NCBI GenBank assembly: GCA_046565505.1
Contig: JBKHYJ010000022.1
Location: 1-64,000, forward strand
Direction of reading: 5' to 3'
DNA from: JBKHYJ01 sp046565505
GTDB taxonomy: Bacteria; Acidobacteriota; Blastocatellia; UBA7656
DNA: 64,000 nt
Shown here: in pieces, positions 17,018 through 23,157 of the stretch
How positions within the stretch are numbered: position 1 is the stretch's first letter
Layout of the letters: the number at the start of each line of letters is the position of its first letter
Program-made: the position numbers and the translations under genes
Notes under the pieces: generated by a model
The model's input: the letters and a program-made list of their open reading frames with translations, nothing else
Told to the model about the DNA's origin: nothing
Databases searched by the model: none

Positions 17018-18611
17018 CTATCCCTTACGGGTGCTGCGAAACTTAGAAGATAGCTTTTTCCTCTCGGAAGAAGAACGCCAGCATATGCACATCATGGGAA
17101 CGACGAGGGTAGGAAAGTCTCGGTTCCTTGAATGGCTGATGCGAAGGGATATTGACCGTCTGAAAGCTGACGAACACCTACCCAATGAAGACCGGAGGAG
17201 TATTGGATTCTGCTTTCTCGACCCCTCGGATAGAGGGGATACGATGTACCGGATACTGCGGTACTGTGCTGCGTTAAACTACAAGAAAGTCCTCGTTATT
17301 GATCCCCATAGTAACAAGATTGCACCCATTAACCCTCTGACCGGCGATAAAGAAGCTGCTGTAGGTAAAATAATGGACGCTGTGAGGGTTTTATACCAAG
17401 TGTCCGATGCAAGTAGGCAGGCGAGGATTGAACACTATCTGAGGGCAATTTTAAGCGTTTTACACAATGCTAATCTGACTCTTCATGATGCCCTGTACTT
17501 TACCAAGCGGGTGTACGAGCTTCAAAGACACCTTATCTTAGACAAAACTCCTTCCCTAGACCAGCACCGTTTAACCGTGGAAGAAGTCTATACCAATCGT
17601 TCTCTGTACAATCAGGAGTTCCAGACTACGGTGAGACGGTTTGAATACTTCACGCATCCGGCTTTGGATCTGATGTTCGGCTCTCGAAAGGGGATTAACT
17701 TCTCAAGTCTGATTGGAAACGGCTGGGTGGTCTTAGTCAATCTGTATTCGGGTCTGGGACTCGAAGAAATGCACTCTCGATTAATAGGGACAATGATTAT
17801 CAATGAAATCATTGACGCATTAGATAGGATGATCCTTGATGGATTTAAGAAACAATACTACCTTTACATTGATGAGGCCGGGGAGTATGCCACTCGAAAG
17901 TTAGCCCGCCTCCTGGCTCTCAAAGGCAAATCAGGTTTGATTGTCCATCTCTCTCATCAGTATTCCGCTCAGTTTGAAGACAGGTACATCGCTGAATCTG
18001 TGTTTACGAACACGAACATTAAAACCGTTTTCAGGCTAAAGAATTCAGACGATGCCCGAAAGATGGCAAACACCCTCTATGGAGGTGAGTTGGTCAAGAA
18101 AGAAGGGGATAAGGACATATCCTCGGTTCTGATGAATCTCCCTCAGCGAGAAGCCATTATTAGGAAACCCATTAAACCAGCAATGAGAGTCCGTATTCCT
18201 GATGTGTTTGATGTTGAGTTGTCGGACCAAGAATACGAAGAGTATTTAGCATACATTTATTCCCATGAGTGGTATCTGACCCCTGAAGAAATCTGGGCAG
18301 ATATGCGGGATAGGATTGAAGTACATGAATCCACAAGAACAAGTTCTGTATCATCTACGAAGACACCCAAGACTGCACATCGACCAGTTAGCAAGGGTAC
18401 TGCACCCCGCCGCCCCGCTAACCTCCCTGCCGAATGGGAAGACACGTTCAAAAGCCTACGAGAAGACGAGATCTCTTATCCAACGAATGTTGCGAACGAA
18501 CCGCCACCGAACGCCAGAAGAGCGGATAGAGATTCAGCCGGTAGCCTTAGAAAACGGCCACTCGTGGATAGTCTTAAAAGGAACCCCGAAAGCTCGAATA
18601 GGAAAATATAA
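16902..18611 (+). CDS. HerA/TraD-like DNA-translocating ATPase
   Basis: The start is set at GTG 16902 because GGAGGGG (16888-16894) lies 7 nt upstream. Walker A is GTTRVGKSR and Walker B is YLYIDEAGE, followed by KGKSGLIVHLSHQYSAQF. This is the layout of VirD4/TraD coupling proteins and HerA-FtsK ATPases. FLDPSDRGDTMYRI and VLVIDPHSNKIAPINPL lie between, as in type IV secretion DNA-transfer ATPases. No transmembrane segment is present; the two upstream membrane proteins could supply one. The last about 100 residues are low-complexity and overlap another gene. It may move DNA or protein-DNA complexes; its role in this prophage is unclear. Confidence 0.72.
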   Translation: MAYNRDFSKLMTGKTWKQLVRRPRMREILNQNWAQTRSNYPLRVLRNLEDSFFLSEEERQHMHIMGTTRVGKSRFLEWLMRRDIDRLKADEHLPNEDRRSIGFCFLDPSDRGDTMYRILRYCAALNYKKVLVIDPHSNKIAPINPLTGDKEAAVGKIMDAVRVLYQVSDASRQARIEHYLRAILSVLHNANLTLHDALYFTKRVYELQRHLILDKTPSLDQHRLTVEEVYTNRSLYNQEFQTTVRRFEYFTHPALDLMFGSRKGINFSSLIGNGWVVLVNLYSGLGLEEMHSRLIGTMIINEIIDALDRMILDGFKKQYYLYIDEAGEYATRKLARLLALKGKSGLIVHLSHQYSAQFEDRYIAESVFTNTNIKTVFRLKNSDDARKMANTLYGGELVKKEGDKDISSVLMNLPQREAIIRKPIKPAMRVRIPDVFDVELSDQEYEEYLAYIYSHEWYLTPEEIWADMRDRIEVHESTRTSSVSSTKTPKTAHRPVSKGTAPRRPANLPAEWEDTFKSLREDEISYPTNVANEPPPNARRADRDSAGSLRKRPLVDSLKRNPESSNRKI

Positions 18612-19056
18612 TCACGAAACCGTCAAGGGTGATTTATACGCTGCTCTACAAAGTTACTGTGAGGGCTGGTGGACAGAGGTTCCGTTGGGTGAGGGGTTGA
18701 CCCCTGACATTACAATGGACTTTCAGGGGTCACGGTTTCACGTCGAGGTAGACTTAGGGAACGAATCTCCCGACATTCTAATCAGCAAGGTTGAGCGGTA
18801 CGTCCACTACGCGGGGCAGAGTGAGAAGGTCATTTTCGTACTCTATGACGGTAAGTACAAAGCTACGTACATCGGGGGAAGAATCCTAGAATACGCTACC
18901 GCCTGTAGGCTTGGTAATTTTGTAACGGCCTGTTTCCTCCCAAATCTCTTACAGGCTCCAACAGGAAACGTTTTGTATAGCCCCAAGGATGGGCGGGTTT
19001 CTATCCCCTCTTTATGCGCTCCCATAAACAGTCTGATTGAGTCGGTAACAAGTTAA
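18316..19056 (+). CDS. Replic_Relax-like winged-helix/nuclease-fold protein
   Basis: 246 residues. The N-terminus (MNPQEQVLYHLRRHPRLHID, then QLARVL) looks like a winged helix. The central part has TPDITMDFQGSRFHVEVDLG, then ILISKVERYVHY. This P-D...E-x-D...K-x-x-x-Y arrangement is typical of the replication-relaxation family found beside TraD/HerA-like ATPases on plasmids and integrative elements. The first about 99 codons lie inside the ATPase gene in the +1 frame, a 296-nt overlap. It is probably a DNA-binding partner of the ATPase or a replication/transfer regulator. Confidence 0.6.
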   Translation: MKYMNPQEQVLYHLRRHPRLHIDQLARVLHPAAPLTSLPNGKTRSKAYEKTRSLIQRMLRTNRHRTPEERIEIQPVALENGHSWIVLKGTPKARIGKYNHETVKGDLYAALQSYCEGWWTEVPLGEGLTPDITMDFQGSRFHVEVDLGNESPDILISKVERYVHYAGQSEKVIFVLYDGKYKATYIGGRILEYATACRLGNFVTACFLPNLLQAPTGNVLYSPKDGRVSIPSLCAPINSLIESVTS

Positions 19057-19245
19057 ATATTATCCGGCCAGCCGTCAAAACGGTGGCCGCTCCTTTTGGT
19101 TGCCGAGTTAGCCAGCGGTAGTTAATACCGTGTCCCATACAAAGTAATCGGAGCTTCGCATACAAAACGATAAAGGTTTGCATAGAAGTTTGGATTGGAT
19201 AGTTGTAAGCGTTTTGTATAGATACAAACTTGAGAGTTTGTATAG
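18972..19245. repeat. TTTGTATAG iteron-like cluster
   Basis: Three exact copies of TTTGTATAG occur at 18972, 19213 and 19237. Inverted CATACAAA copies lie at 19136 and 19159, and an inverted ATACAAAC follows directly at 19222, forming a palindrome with the copy at 19213. Repeats of this size and mix of orientations suggest binding sites for a replication initiator or regulator. They start inside the 3' end of the Replic_Relax-like gene and continue into the gene-poor stretch, a plausible origin or operator region. Confidence 0.5.
19065..19097 (+). terminator. Intrinsic terminator of the left-end operon
   Basis: CGGCCA-g-CCGT and ACGG-tg-GCCG form an interrupted stem around CAAA, directly followed by CTCCTTTT. 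It lies 9 bp after the stop of the Replic_Relax-like gene. Confidence 0.65.
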
Positions 19246-19443
19246 CTGGCTTGATCTTCAGTAGTTTCTGTATTTACGCACACCGATTATCTAAGAAAGC
19301 CACTGCACATAAAAGGAAACAAAGGAATCCGGTCTTTCGACAATCCCCCTCCTTCCAGTCGGGGTAAGTCGCGCTTCGTTATTTTCGATAAGATACAATC
19401 CGCTAAAGAGGAACACGGCAACACTGAGAGATCAGGGACGCTT

Positions 19444-19581
19444 TTGGATGCGATAGGCCCAAAGAGTCAAAGGGTGGGAGGGTGGGGGTACGATGAAGAC
19501 GATGAGTTTGATTGCCATAAATTTGAATTCAGTTTAAGACACGCTCGGCGGCTTACAGAGTTACAAGGAAAACCGAGGTAG
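19444..19581 (+). CDS. Possible small protein (TTG start)
   Basis: A frame open from about 19255 to the TAG at 19579-19581 has no ATG. A TTG at 19444 preceded by AGGGA would give 45 residues, including GWGYDEDDEFDCHKFEFSLR and HARRLTELQGKPR. Composition is protein-like but no family is recognised. It may be chance. Confidence 0.3.
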   Translation: MDAIGPKSQRVGGWGYDEDDEFDCHKFEFSLRHARRLTELQGKPR

Positions 19582-19674
19582 AGTAATTGCAGCCCTTGGC
19601 TTAGGGGCCGGTCTGCAATTACTCCCAGAGTCCAGTTGTAGGCTTCGGGCGTTTTCGCTCCGCTCAAACCTAAG

Positions 19675-19803
19675 ATGATTGTATTGTGGTTGATCTTGTT
19701 ACTAGGGGTGTGTGCTGGGTGGTTGTTACAGTCAGGGTATAAACTTGTGGATAAAGTCGGCATCTGTTCAGAAAGTGCATATAATTCGTTTCTTGTAAGG
19801 TGA
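19675..19803 (+). CDS. Tiny membrane protein, 42 aa
   Basis: ATG 19675 to TGA 19803. MIVLWLILLLGVCAGWLL is a transmembrane helix, followed by a short soluble tail. No SD is evident. Lies in the gene-poor left part of the prophage; function unknown. Confidence 0.4.
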   Translation: MIVLWLILLLGVCAGWLLQSGYKLVDKVGICSESAYNSFLVR

Positions 19804-19899
19804 GATTATTTTTAATACGCTTAAGACAGGGATGCAGCTTATAAGGGATGAACCGTTCTGACTGTTTACACGACCATTTACTAACCAACACGCACGCCT

Positions 19900-20022
19900 A
19901 TGATGAAAATGACAAGATACGGCCACCGATATTATTATGTACCTGATGTACCTAAGGTATATAAGCCGCTCAAACGCCCTCAGCTACAACAGCCACGCCC
20001 TTATATCCGAACTCTGATCTAA
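19900..20022 (+). CDS. Tiny basic protein, 40 aa
   Basis: ATG 19900 to TAA 20022. Rich in Tyr, Pro, Lys and Arg (YGHRYYYVPDVPKVYKPL). No SD and no family. Could be a small DNA- or RNA-binding protein, or chance coding. Confidence 0.35.
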   Translation: MMKMTRYGHRYYYVPDVPKVYKPLKRPQLQQPRPYIRTLI

Positions 20023-20044
20023 AGATGAAGAAGATATGATATGC

Positions 20045-20212
20045 TCAGACCAGTAGTGGAACGGGTCTGGTCAGTTCGACAGCAAGCGACCGCGATTAGA
20101 TGTCAATAGGTTTCCTATTGGCTTACCAGCTATGGGGTAGGGGGCCACTCTGTAGAGGCACACTTATAGCCCTCCTCACGTTAAGATGTTGCCGCCCGTT
20201 CTACTGCTATAG
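20045..20212. ncRNA. Foldable element next to the early-operon terminator
   Basis: A long-range stem closes about 130 nt: CAGTAG (20051-20056) pairs with CTACTG (20201-20206), and AACGGG (20060-20065) with CCCGTT (20195-20200). Inside are CAATAGG/CCTATTG (20104-20120, perfect 7 bp), GGGGGC (20140-20145)/GCCCTC (20169-20174) and a small CTC/GAG hairpin. There is no open frame across it. It may be a structured RNA on either strand or a DNA structure at a replication origin. The strand cannot be decided from the sequence. Confidence 0.5.
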
Positions 20213-20235
20213 AAAAAGCCTCCGTACTTGGAGGC
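20213..20235 (-). terminator. Terminator of the minus-strand small-gene operon
   Basis: GCCTCC-(6)-GGAGGC (20218-20235) is followed on the minus strand by a run of five T (20213-20217). It lies 7 bp beyond the last small minus-strand gene, so it ends that operon. On the plus strand the trailing sequence is less T-rich. Confidence 0.8.
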
Positions 20236-20241
20236 TTGATC

Positions 20242-20349
20242 TTATAAGTATTCTTCTTTGAGCTTTTCCACTGCGTTTAATAAATGCTCTAGTTGTTCTT
20301 GGATTTGGTCTAACGCTATGGATAGCTGGTCTGATTTATCTTGGGTCAT
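20242..20349 (-). CDS. Small protein, 35 aa, last gene of the early operon
   Basis: MTQDKSDQLSIALDQIQEQL and then EHLLNAVEKLKEEYL: one amphipathic helix with heptad character, probably a coiled coil. Its ATG overlaps the end of the upstream 43-residue gene. Function unknown. Confidence 0.55.
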   Translation of the reverse strand: MTQDKSDQLSIALDQIQEQLEHLLNAVEKLKEEYL

Positions 20350-20467
20350 AGGTTGAAGGATTTTTTAATGCTGATTGATACTCCTTACAGACTTCACAGG
20401 TTTCTTGATTATGCGGTGGAGCTAAATTGTGAAGATTGAATTTAAGGGTGAGTTCTCGGAGGGTCAT
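20336..20467 (-). CDS. Small Cys-containing protein, 43 aa
   Basis: MTLRELTLKFNLHNLAPPHN, then a CEVCKEYQ zinc-knuckle-like pair. It overlaps the downstream 35-residue gene by 14 nt, so translation is coupled. Function unknown; typical of small early phage proteins. Confidence 0.55.
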   Translation of the reverse strand: MTLRELTLKFNLHNLAPPHNQETCEVCKEYQSALKNPSTYDPR

Positions 20468-20475
20468 AGATTATT

Positions 20476-20655
20476 TCAAAGTTTATTAATATCAATGCCA
20501 GATAGGGCAACAGCTTGGAGTATATTGTTTCGGAAGTCTTGATAACTCTTATCTCCCAGGCCCAGCAACATTACACCTTCAAACGAACAATCAGGGTTGT
20601 ATTTCTTCATTAGGCTTACGGCTTCAAAAATAGTAAGTGCTTCTTTGGTGGTCAT
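20476..20655 (-). CDS. Small protein, 59 aa
   Basis: MTTKEALTIFEAVSLMKKYN, followed by SFEGVMLLGLGDKSYQDF and a C-terminal helix. A compact alpha-helical protein, probably cytoplasmic. Same tight gene spacing as its neighbours; no family recognised. Confidence 0.55.
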   Translation of the reverse strand: MTTKEALTIFEAVSLMKKYNPDCSFEGVMLLGLGDKSYQDFRNNILQAVALSGIDINKL

Positions 20656-20666
20656 AGGTTATTGGG

Positions 20667-20786
20667 TTAATAACCTCTTAGTGTGCGACCACATTCATGA
20701 CACTCGTATCTACCGGCACAAGTGCAAGGCTTGGTAATGTGTTCTGTTTCTTGACCTTCATCGCATTTTTCTAATTCTTCGTTCAT
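20667..20786 (-). CDS. Small zinc-ribbon protein, 39 aa
   Basis: The start at 20786 is favoured over the longer frame to 20957 because the upstream part looks non-coding. Two Cys pairs (CTCAGRYECHECGRTL) suggest zinc binding. Early-operon member; function unknown. Confidence 0.5.
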   Translation of the reverse strand: MNEELEKCDEGQETEHITKPCTCAGRYECHECGRTLRGY

Positions 20787-20840
20787 TTTGGTGCTCTTAA
20801 TGGTTAGAGCTTGACACGCTCTGTAGATATGATAGGTTGA

Positions 20841-20866
20841 TGATAGGAAGATGAATTTTTCCTGAA
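20841..20866. repeat. 26-bp repeated element, copy A
   Basis: It matches 42241-42266 at 23 of 26 positions: TGATAG, then AAGATGA, then TTCCTGAA, with three substitutions. It contains an AGGAA...TTCCT dyad. This copy lies in the only sizeable gap within the early operon. It may be a protein-binding or RNA-processing site. Confidence 0.5.
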
Positions 20867-20919
20867 TAGGGCTGAAATATTCGAGATCAGGCAAGGCTTT
20901 CCGTCTTGTCCAGCCCTGC

Positions 20920-21102
20920 TTAGAAAGGTAGTCCCCTCGGATTCTCTTTCTTGGCATCTTCGATGATCTGGCTTGCCTTAGCCCAGCTATTGAGCTTCCT
21001 GTAGGCTTGCATCAGGTGTTCAACTATTCGTTCTCGACTCCTGCGCTCGATAGTATGCCCATAGTTAAAGGGGTCTAGTGAATTGATCTGTTGAGGTTCC
21101 AT
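20920..21102 (-). CDS. Small helical protein, 60 aa
   Basis: Start set at MEPQQINSLDPFNYGHTIER (21102). A basic helix RRSRERIVEHLMQAYRKL follows, then KASQIIEDAKKENPRG. Possibly nucleic-acid binding; no family recognised. It lies 17 bp downstream of the next small gene. Confidence 0.5.
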   Translation of the reverse strand: MEPQQINSLDPFNYGHTIERRSRERIVEHLMQAYRKLNSWAKASQIIEDAKKENPRGLPF

Positions 21103-21119
21103 AGTTCTTTGATAATTGA

Positions 21120-21275
21120 TTAAACGTCTGTCTCGCCACAAGCACAGCGTCCATAGTAATACACGTCATCATTAGCGGTATCAGCAGACATAGCCTGCTC
21201 GAACTTATGGACGTGTGCCTTCTCAAATAAGCCTTTGAGGTTGTGCCAACTATCTCTTTCTTCGGTGATATTCAT
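21120..21275 (-). CDS. Small protein with C-terminal Cys pair, 51 aa
   Basis: MNITEERDSWHNLKGLFEKA, ending YYYGRCACGETDV. The CxC motif and His residues could bind metal. Its start overlaps the stop of the 78-residue gene upstream (ATGA type). Function unknown. Confidence 0.55.
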   Translation of the reverse strand: MNITEERDSWHNLKGLFEKAHVHKFEQAMSADTANDDVYYYGRCACGETDV

Positions 21276-21508
21276 AGCCATTTATCTCTTAATTGTTGCT
21301 TGAGTTCGATGGTCATTGCTTTATTGTGAAGAATATCTTCAATCACATCTGGTATATCCGCTATCAGCTTCTCAATGATTTCAGTAGAGATGAAGTCTTG
21401 GATAGTTGGTCCGTGGTAAGGTGGAATACCGTGAATTTGAGCAATGCTTTCTACTATGTTTATTCGTTCGGCTACTTCACTTTTATCAAACTGTTCTTTC
21501 CAATTCAT
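21272..21508 (-). CDS. Small acidic protein, 78 aa
   Basis: MNWKEQFDKSEVAERINIVE start chosen over the frame from 21538. Mostly helical, with IADIPDVIEDILHNKAM near the C-terminus. No SD. It overlaps the next gene by 4 nt. Function unknown. Confidence 0.55.
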   Translation of the reverse strand: MNWKEQFDKSEVAERINIVESIAQIHGIPPYHGPTIQDFISTEIIEKLIADIPDVIEDILHNKAMTIELKQQLRDKWL

Positions 21509-21512
21509 TTTA

Positions 21513-21680
21513 TTAGAAGTTAATGAATAAGAGGGCAATAAAGGCGATAGATAAGAAGATAACGAGTGTCCACGTTGCTACAGGGTAAATCTCAAACGGT
21601 GAATGTTTATGTACCGAACACTGCCACTTGGGAACCATTGGGGAACCTTGTAAACAGTAATCGAAATGAGGTTTTTTCAT
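21513..21680 (-). CDS. Small membrane protein, 55 aa
   Basis: MKKPHFDYCLQGSPMVPKWQ, then a C-terminal transmembrane helix (TLVIFLSIAFIALLFI). Its ATG overlaps the stop of the HTH gene. Possibly a small membrane-active early protein; the function is not known. Confidence 0.5.
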   Translation of the reverse strand: MKKPHFDYCLQGSPMVPKWQCSVHKHSPFEIYPVATWTLVIFLSIAFIALLFINF

Positions 21681-21811
21681 ATAGTTTGTTTGATAGGTTG
21701 TTCTTTAATAACTTTCTGGACATACGAGCGTTGGACACCGACCTTTAATGATATTGCCCGCTTGCTCATACCAGTTTTCCAGAGTTTAAGTATTTTGTTC
21801 TTTTTCTTCAT
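21677..21811 (-). CDS. Mini HTH protein, 44 aa
   Basis: MKKKNKILKLWKTGMSKRAI, then SLKVGVQRSYVQKVIKEQ: a near-perfect helix-turn-helix of the resolvase/Hin C-terminal kind (GMSKRAISLKVGVQRSYVQKVI). Only 44 residues, so it is little more than a DNA-binding module. Possibly an early regulator. It is overlapped at both ends by its neighbours. Confidence 0.6.
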   Translation of the reverse strand: MKKKNKILKLWKTGMSKRAISLKVGVQRSYVQKVIKEQPIKQTI

Positions 21812-22145
21812 AGAGGTCTTTAATAGTTATTGTTTTCTTATCAAGGTCTATGACATACAGGTATTCAATATCACCATGTTGGCCTGTAGTTGGTTCGATA
21901 CTTCCCACTTTCCAGCCGCTAAAACCGTCTATTTTATCAGGGTCGTGCAGTCCGTATTCTTTGGCCCCAAGGTAAACCAACCACCCGCTCGCTTGAGAAA
22001 TGTTATCCCGAATTGCTCCACTCTTAACGTACTCCATGAATTCTTGTAGTAAAGGCATTGCGCCTTCTGGGTATCCATCTGAATGACGATAGAACCATAG
22101 TTCTTCCTCTCCATCCCTTACTAGGATGTTGCAGCGAGTAGACAT
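21786..22145 (-). CDS. Phage protein, MSTRCNI family
   Basis: Start at MSTRCNILVRDGEEELWFYR (22145), favoured over the longer frame to 22223, which would include the promoter. Residues continue HSDGYPEGAMPLLQEFMEYV. This signature is recurrent in uncharacterised phage proteins. First gene of the minus-strand operon; overlaps the HTH gene by 26 nt. Role unknown. Confidence 0.65.
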   Translation of the reverse strand: MSTRCNILVRDGEEELWFYRHSDGYPEGAMPLLQEFMEYVKSGAIRDNISQASGWLVYLGAKEYGLHDPDKIDGFSGWKVGSIEPTTGQHGDIEYLYVIDLDKKTITIKDLYEEKEQNT

Positions 22146-22193
22146 TTGATTATTGATTTCCGCTCGAATGAGCTTATTGGTAAGAGTAATTAC

Positions 22194-22223
22194 AGTATAT
22201 AGTAGCACTGCCACCATTGTCAA
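22194..22223 (-). promoter_or_regulatory. Near-consensus promoter of the minus-strand early operon
   Basis: On the minus strand TTGACA (22223-22218) and TATACT (22199-22194) are separated by 18 bp. The -10 box lies 48 bp upstream of the first start codon of the small-gene operon. One consensus -35 box and a 5/6 -10 box make this the best sigma-70-type promoter seen in the prophage. Confidence 0.75.
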
Positions 22224-22279
22224 ACATCAATAGAATCAAGGTGTTTAGAACATTTAAGAAAAGTTATCCACAAGTTTAA

Positions 22280-22414
22280 ATGAAAGTCTGCATTAACTGT
22301 GACCTCCCCAAAGAAGCATGCGAATGTCCATTGATCCAGTTCGGGAAACCGGAAGTAATCGAGCAGATCAAGAAAATCAGGAAACAACGGAAGCAAAAGA
22401 AGCCCACCCACTAG
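22280..22414 (+). CDS. Small zinc-ribbon protein, 44 aa
   Basis: MKVCINCDLPKEACECPLIQ, then a basic tail (RKQRKQKKPTH). The four Cys suggest a zinc knuckle, and the tail a nucleic-acid contact. First plus-strand gene after the divergent promoter region. Confidence 0.5.
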   Translation: MKVCINCDLPKEACECPLIQFGKPEVIEQIKKIRKQRKQKKPTH

Positions 22415-22463
22415 AGCTACTATTCTCTTATTTACTAAACACAATCGGTAAAATCCTATTCCC

Positions 22464-22706
22464 GTGAAACTAATCAAAGGAAAGAAATACCGCGTAAGAT
22501 GGATAGATGCTTTTGAAAATGCCTCTTGGACTTCGGATGACGAACTCGACCAGCTAATTAAGGATCACACGCCAGAGGAACAAACCCTTTATTTCATTAA
22601 ACAGACTCCCGACCTTTATATCTTCACATCAGGCAAGATCAAACCTAATTCAGATTATTTAGACATCCACGCAATCCCTAAAGGGTTCATAAAGACTAAA
22701 TCATAA
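22464..22706 (+). CDS. Hypothetical protein, 80 aa
   Basis: MKLIKGKKYRVRWIDAFENA, an SH3-like beta start, then acidic DDELDQLIKDHTPEE. No family recognised. It lies just before the late operon. Confidence 0.55.
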   Translation: MKLIKGKKYRVRWIDAFENASWTSDDELDQLIKDHTPEEQTLYFIKQTPDLYIFTSGKIKPNSDYLDIHAIPKGFIKTKS

Positions 22707-22710
22707 ATAT

Positions 22711-22738
22711 TTGACATTATTTTCATATCTGTTACGTT
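22711..22738 (+). promoter_or_regulatory. Possible late-operon promoter
   Basis: TTGACA at 22711-22716 has a consensus -35 sequence; the best -10 match 16 bp downstream (TACGTT) is poor. It precedes a tiny gene and the terminase. A weak or activator-dependent promoter would fit late genes. Confidence 0.35.
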
Positions 22739-22745
22739 GAAGTAA

Positions 22746-22862
22746 ATGGACTCCACACTAACAACTCTATACACCGCTACTGTAGTCTCCTCAAAGGAAA
22801 CGAATAGTAATATTACGGTAGACTACCCCATAGGAACCAAGTTTATTTTTATTCAAGAGTAA
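22746..22862 (+). CDS. Tiny protein, 38 aa
   Basis: MDSTLTTLYTATVVSSKETN, ending YPIGTKFIFIQE. Beta-rich and Thr/Ser-rich. It lies between the promoter and the terminase region; function unknown. Confidence 0.4.
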   Translation: MDSTLTTLYTATVVSSKETNSNITVDYPIGTKFIFIQE

Positions 22863-22884
22863 GCGAAAAAGAAATAGCGATAAC

Positions 22885-23157
22885 ATGGCAGCAGAGACAG
22901 CACACGTAAGAAACCTAGCAAGACGAGTAAAGCAGAAAGCCCTTGAAATAGCAGAGGACGTTTTAACACACCCTGAAAACTACCCGGTAGAACTCTACCA
23001 CCAAACCTATTTAACTACGCTTAAAAACGCCGTTCCAAGAACTCAAGAGATAACAGGGGAAGACGGAGAGCCTATTCGATTAGCTTTTGATCCCATATTC
23101 AATGATCCAGCTTCACGACAAACAGAAGGAGATAGTCAGAAATCCGAAACGGTTTAA
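22885..23157 (+). CDS. Gene before terminase, possible small terminase subunit
   Basis: 90 residues, helical, basic N-terminus (VRNLARRVKQKALEIAEDVL). It directly precedes and overlaps terL, the usual place for terS. It is shorter than most TerS proteins and no clear HTH is seen, so the name rests on position only. Confidence 0.5.
   Translation: MAAETAHVRNLARRVKQKALEIAEDVLTHPENYPVELYHQTYLTTLKNAVPRTQEITGEDGEPIRLAFDPIFNDPASRQTEGDSQKSETV

Noticed and set aside
16902..18611. FtsK-type chromosome segregation ATPase
   Set aside because: Motif order and the DEAGE/SHQYSAQF segment fit TraD/HerA-type coupling ATPases better, and no FtsK gamma domain is seen.
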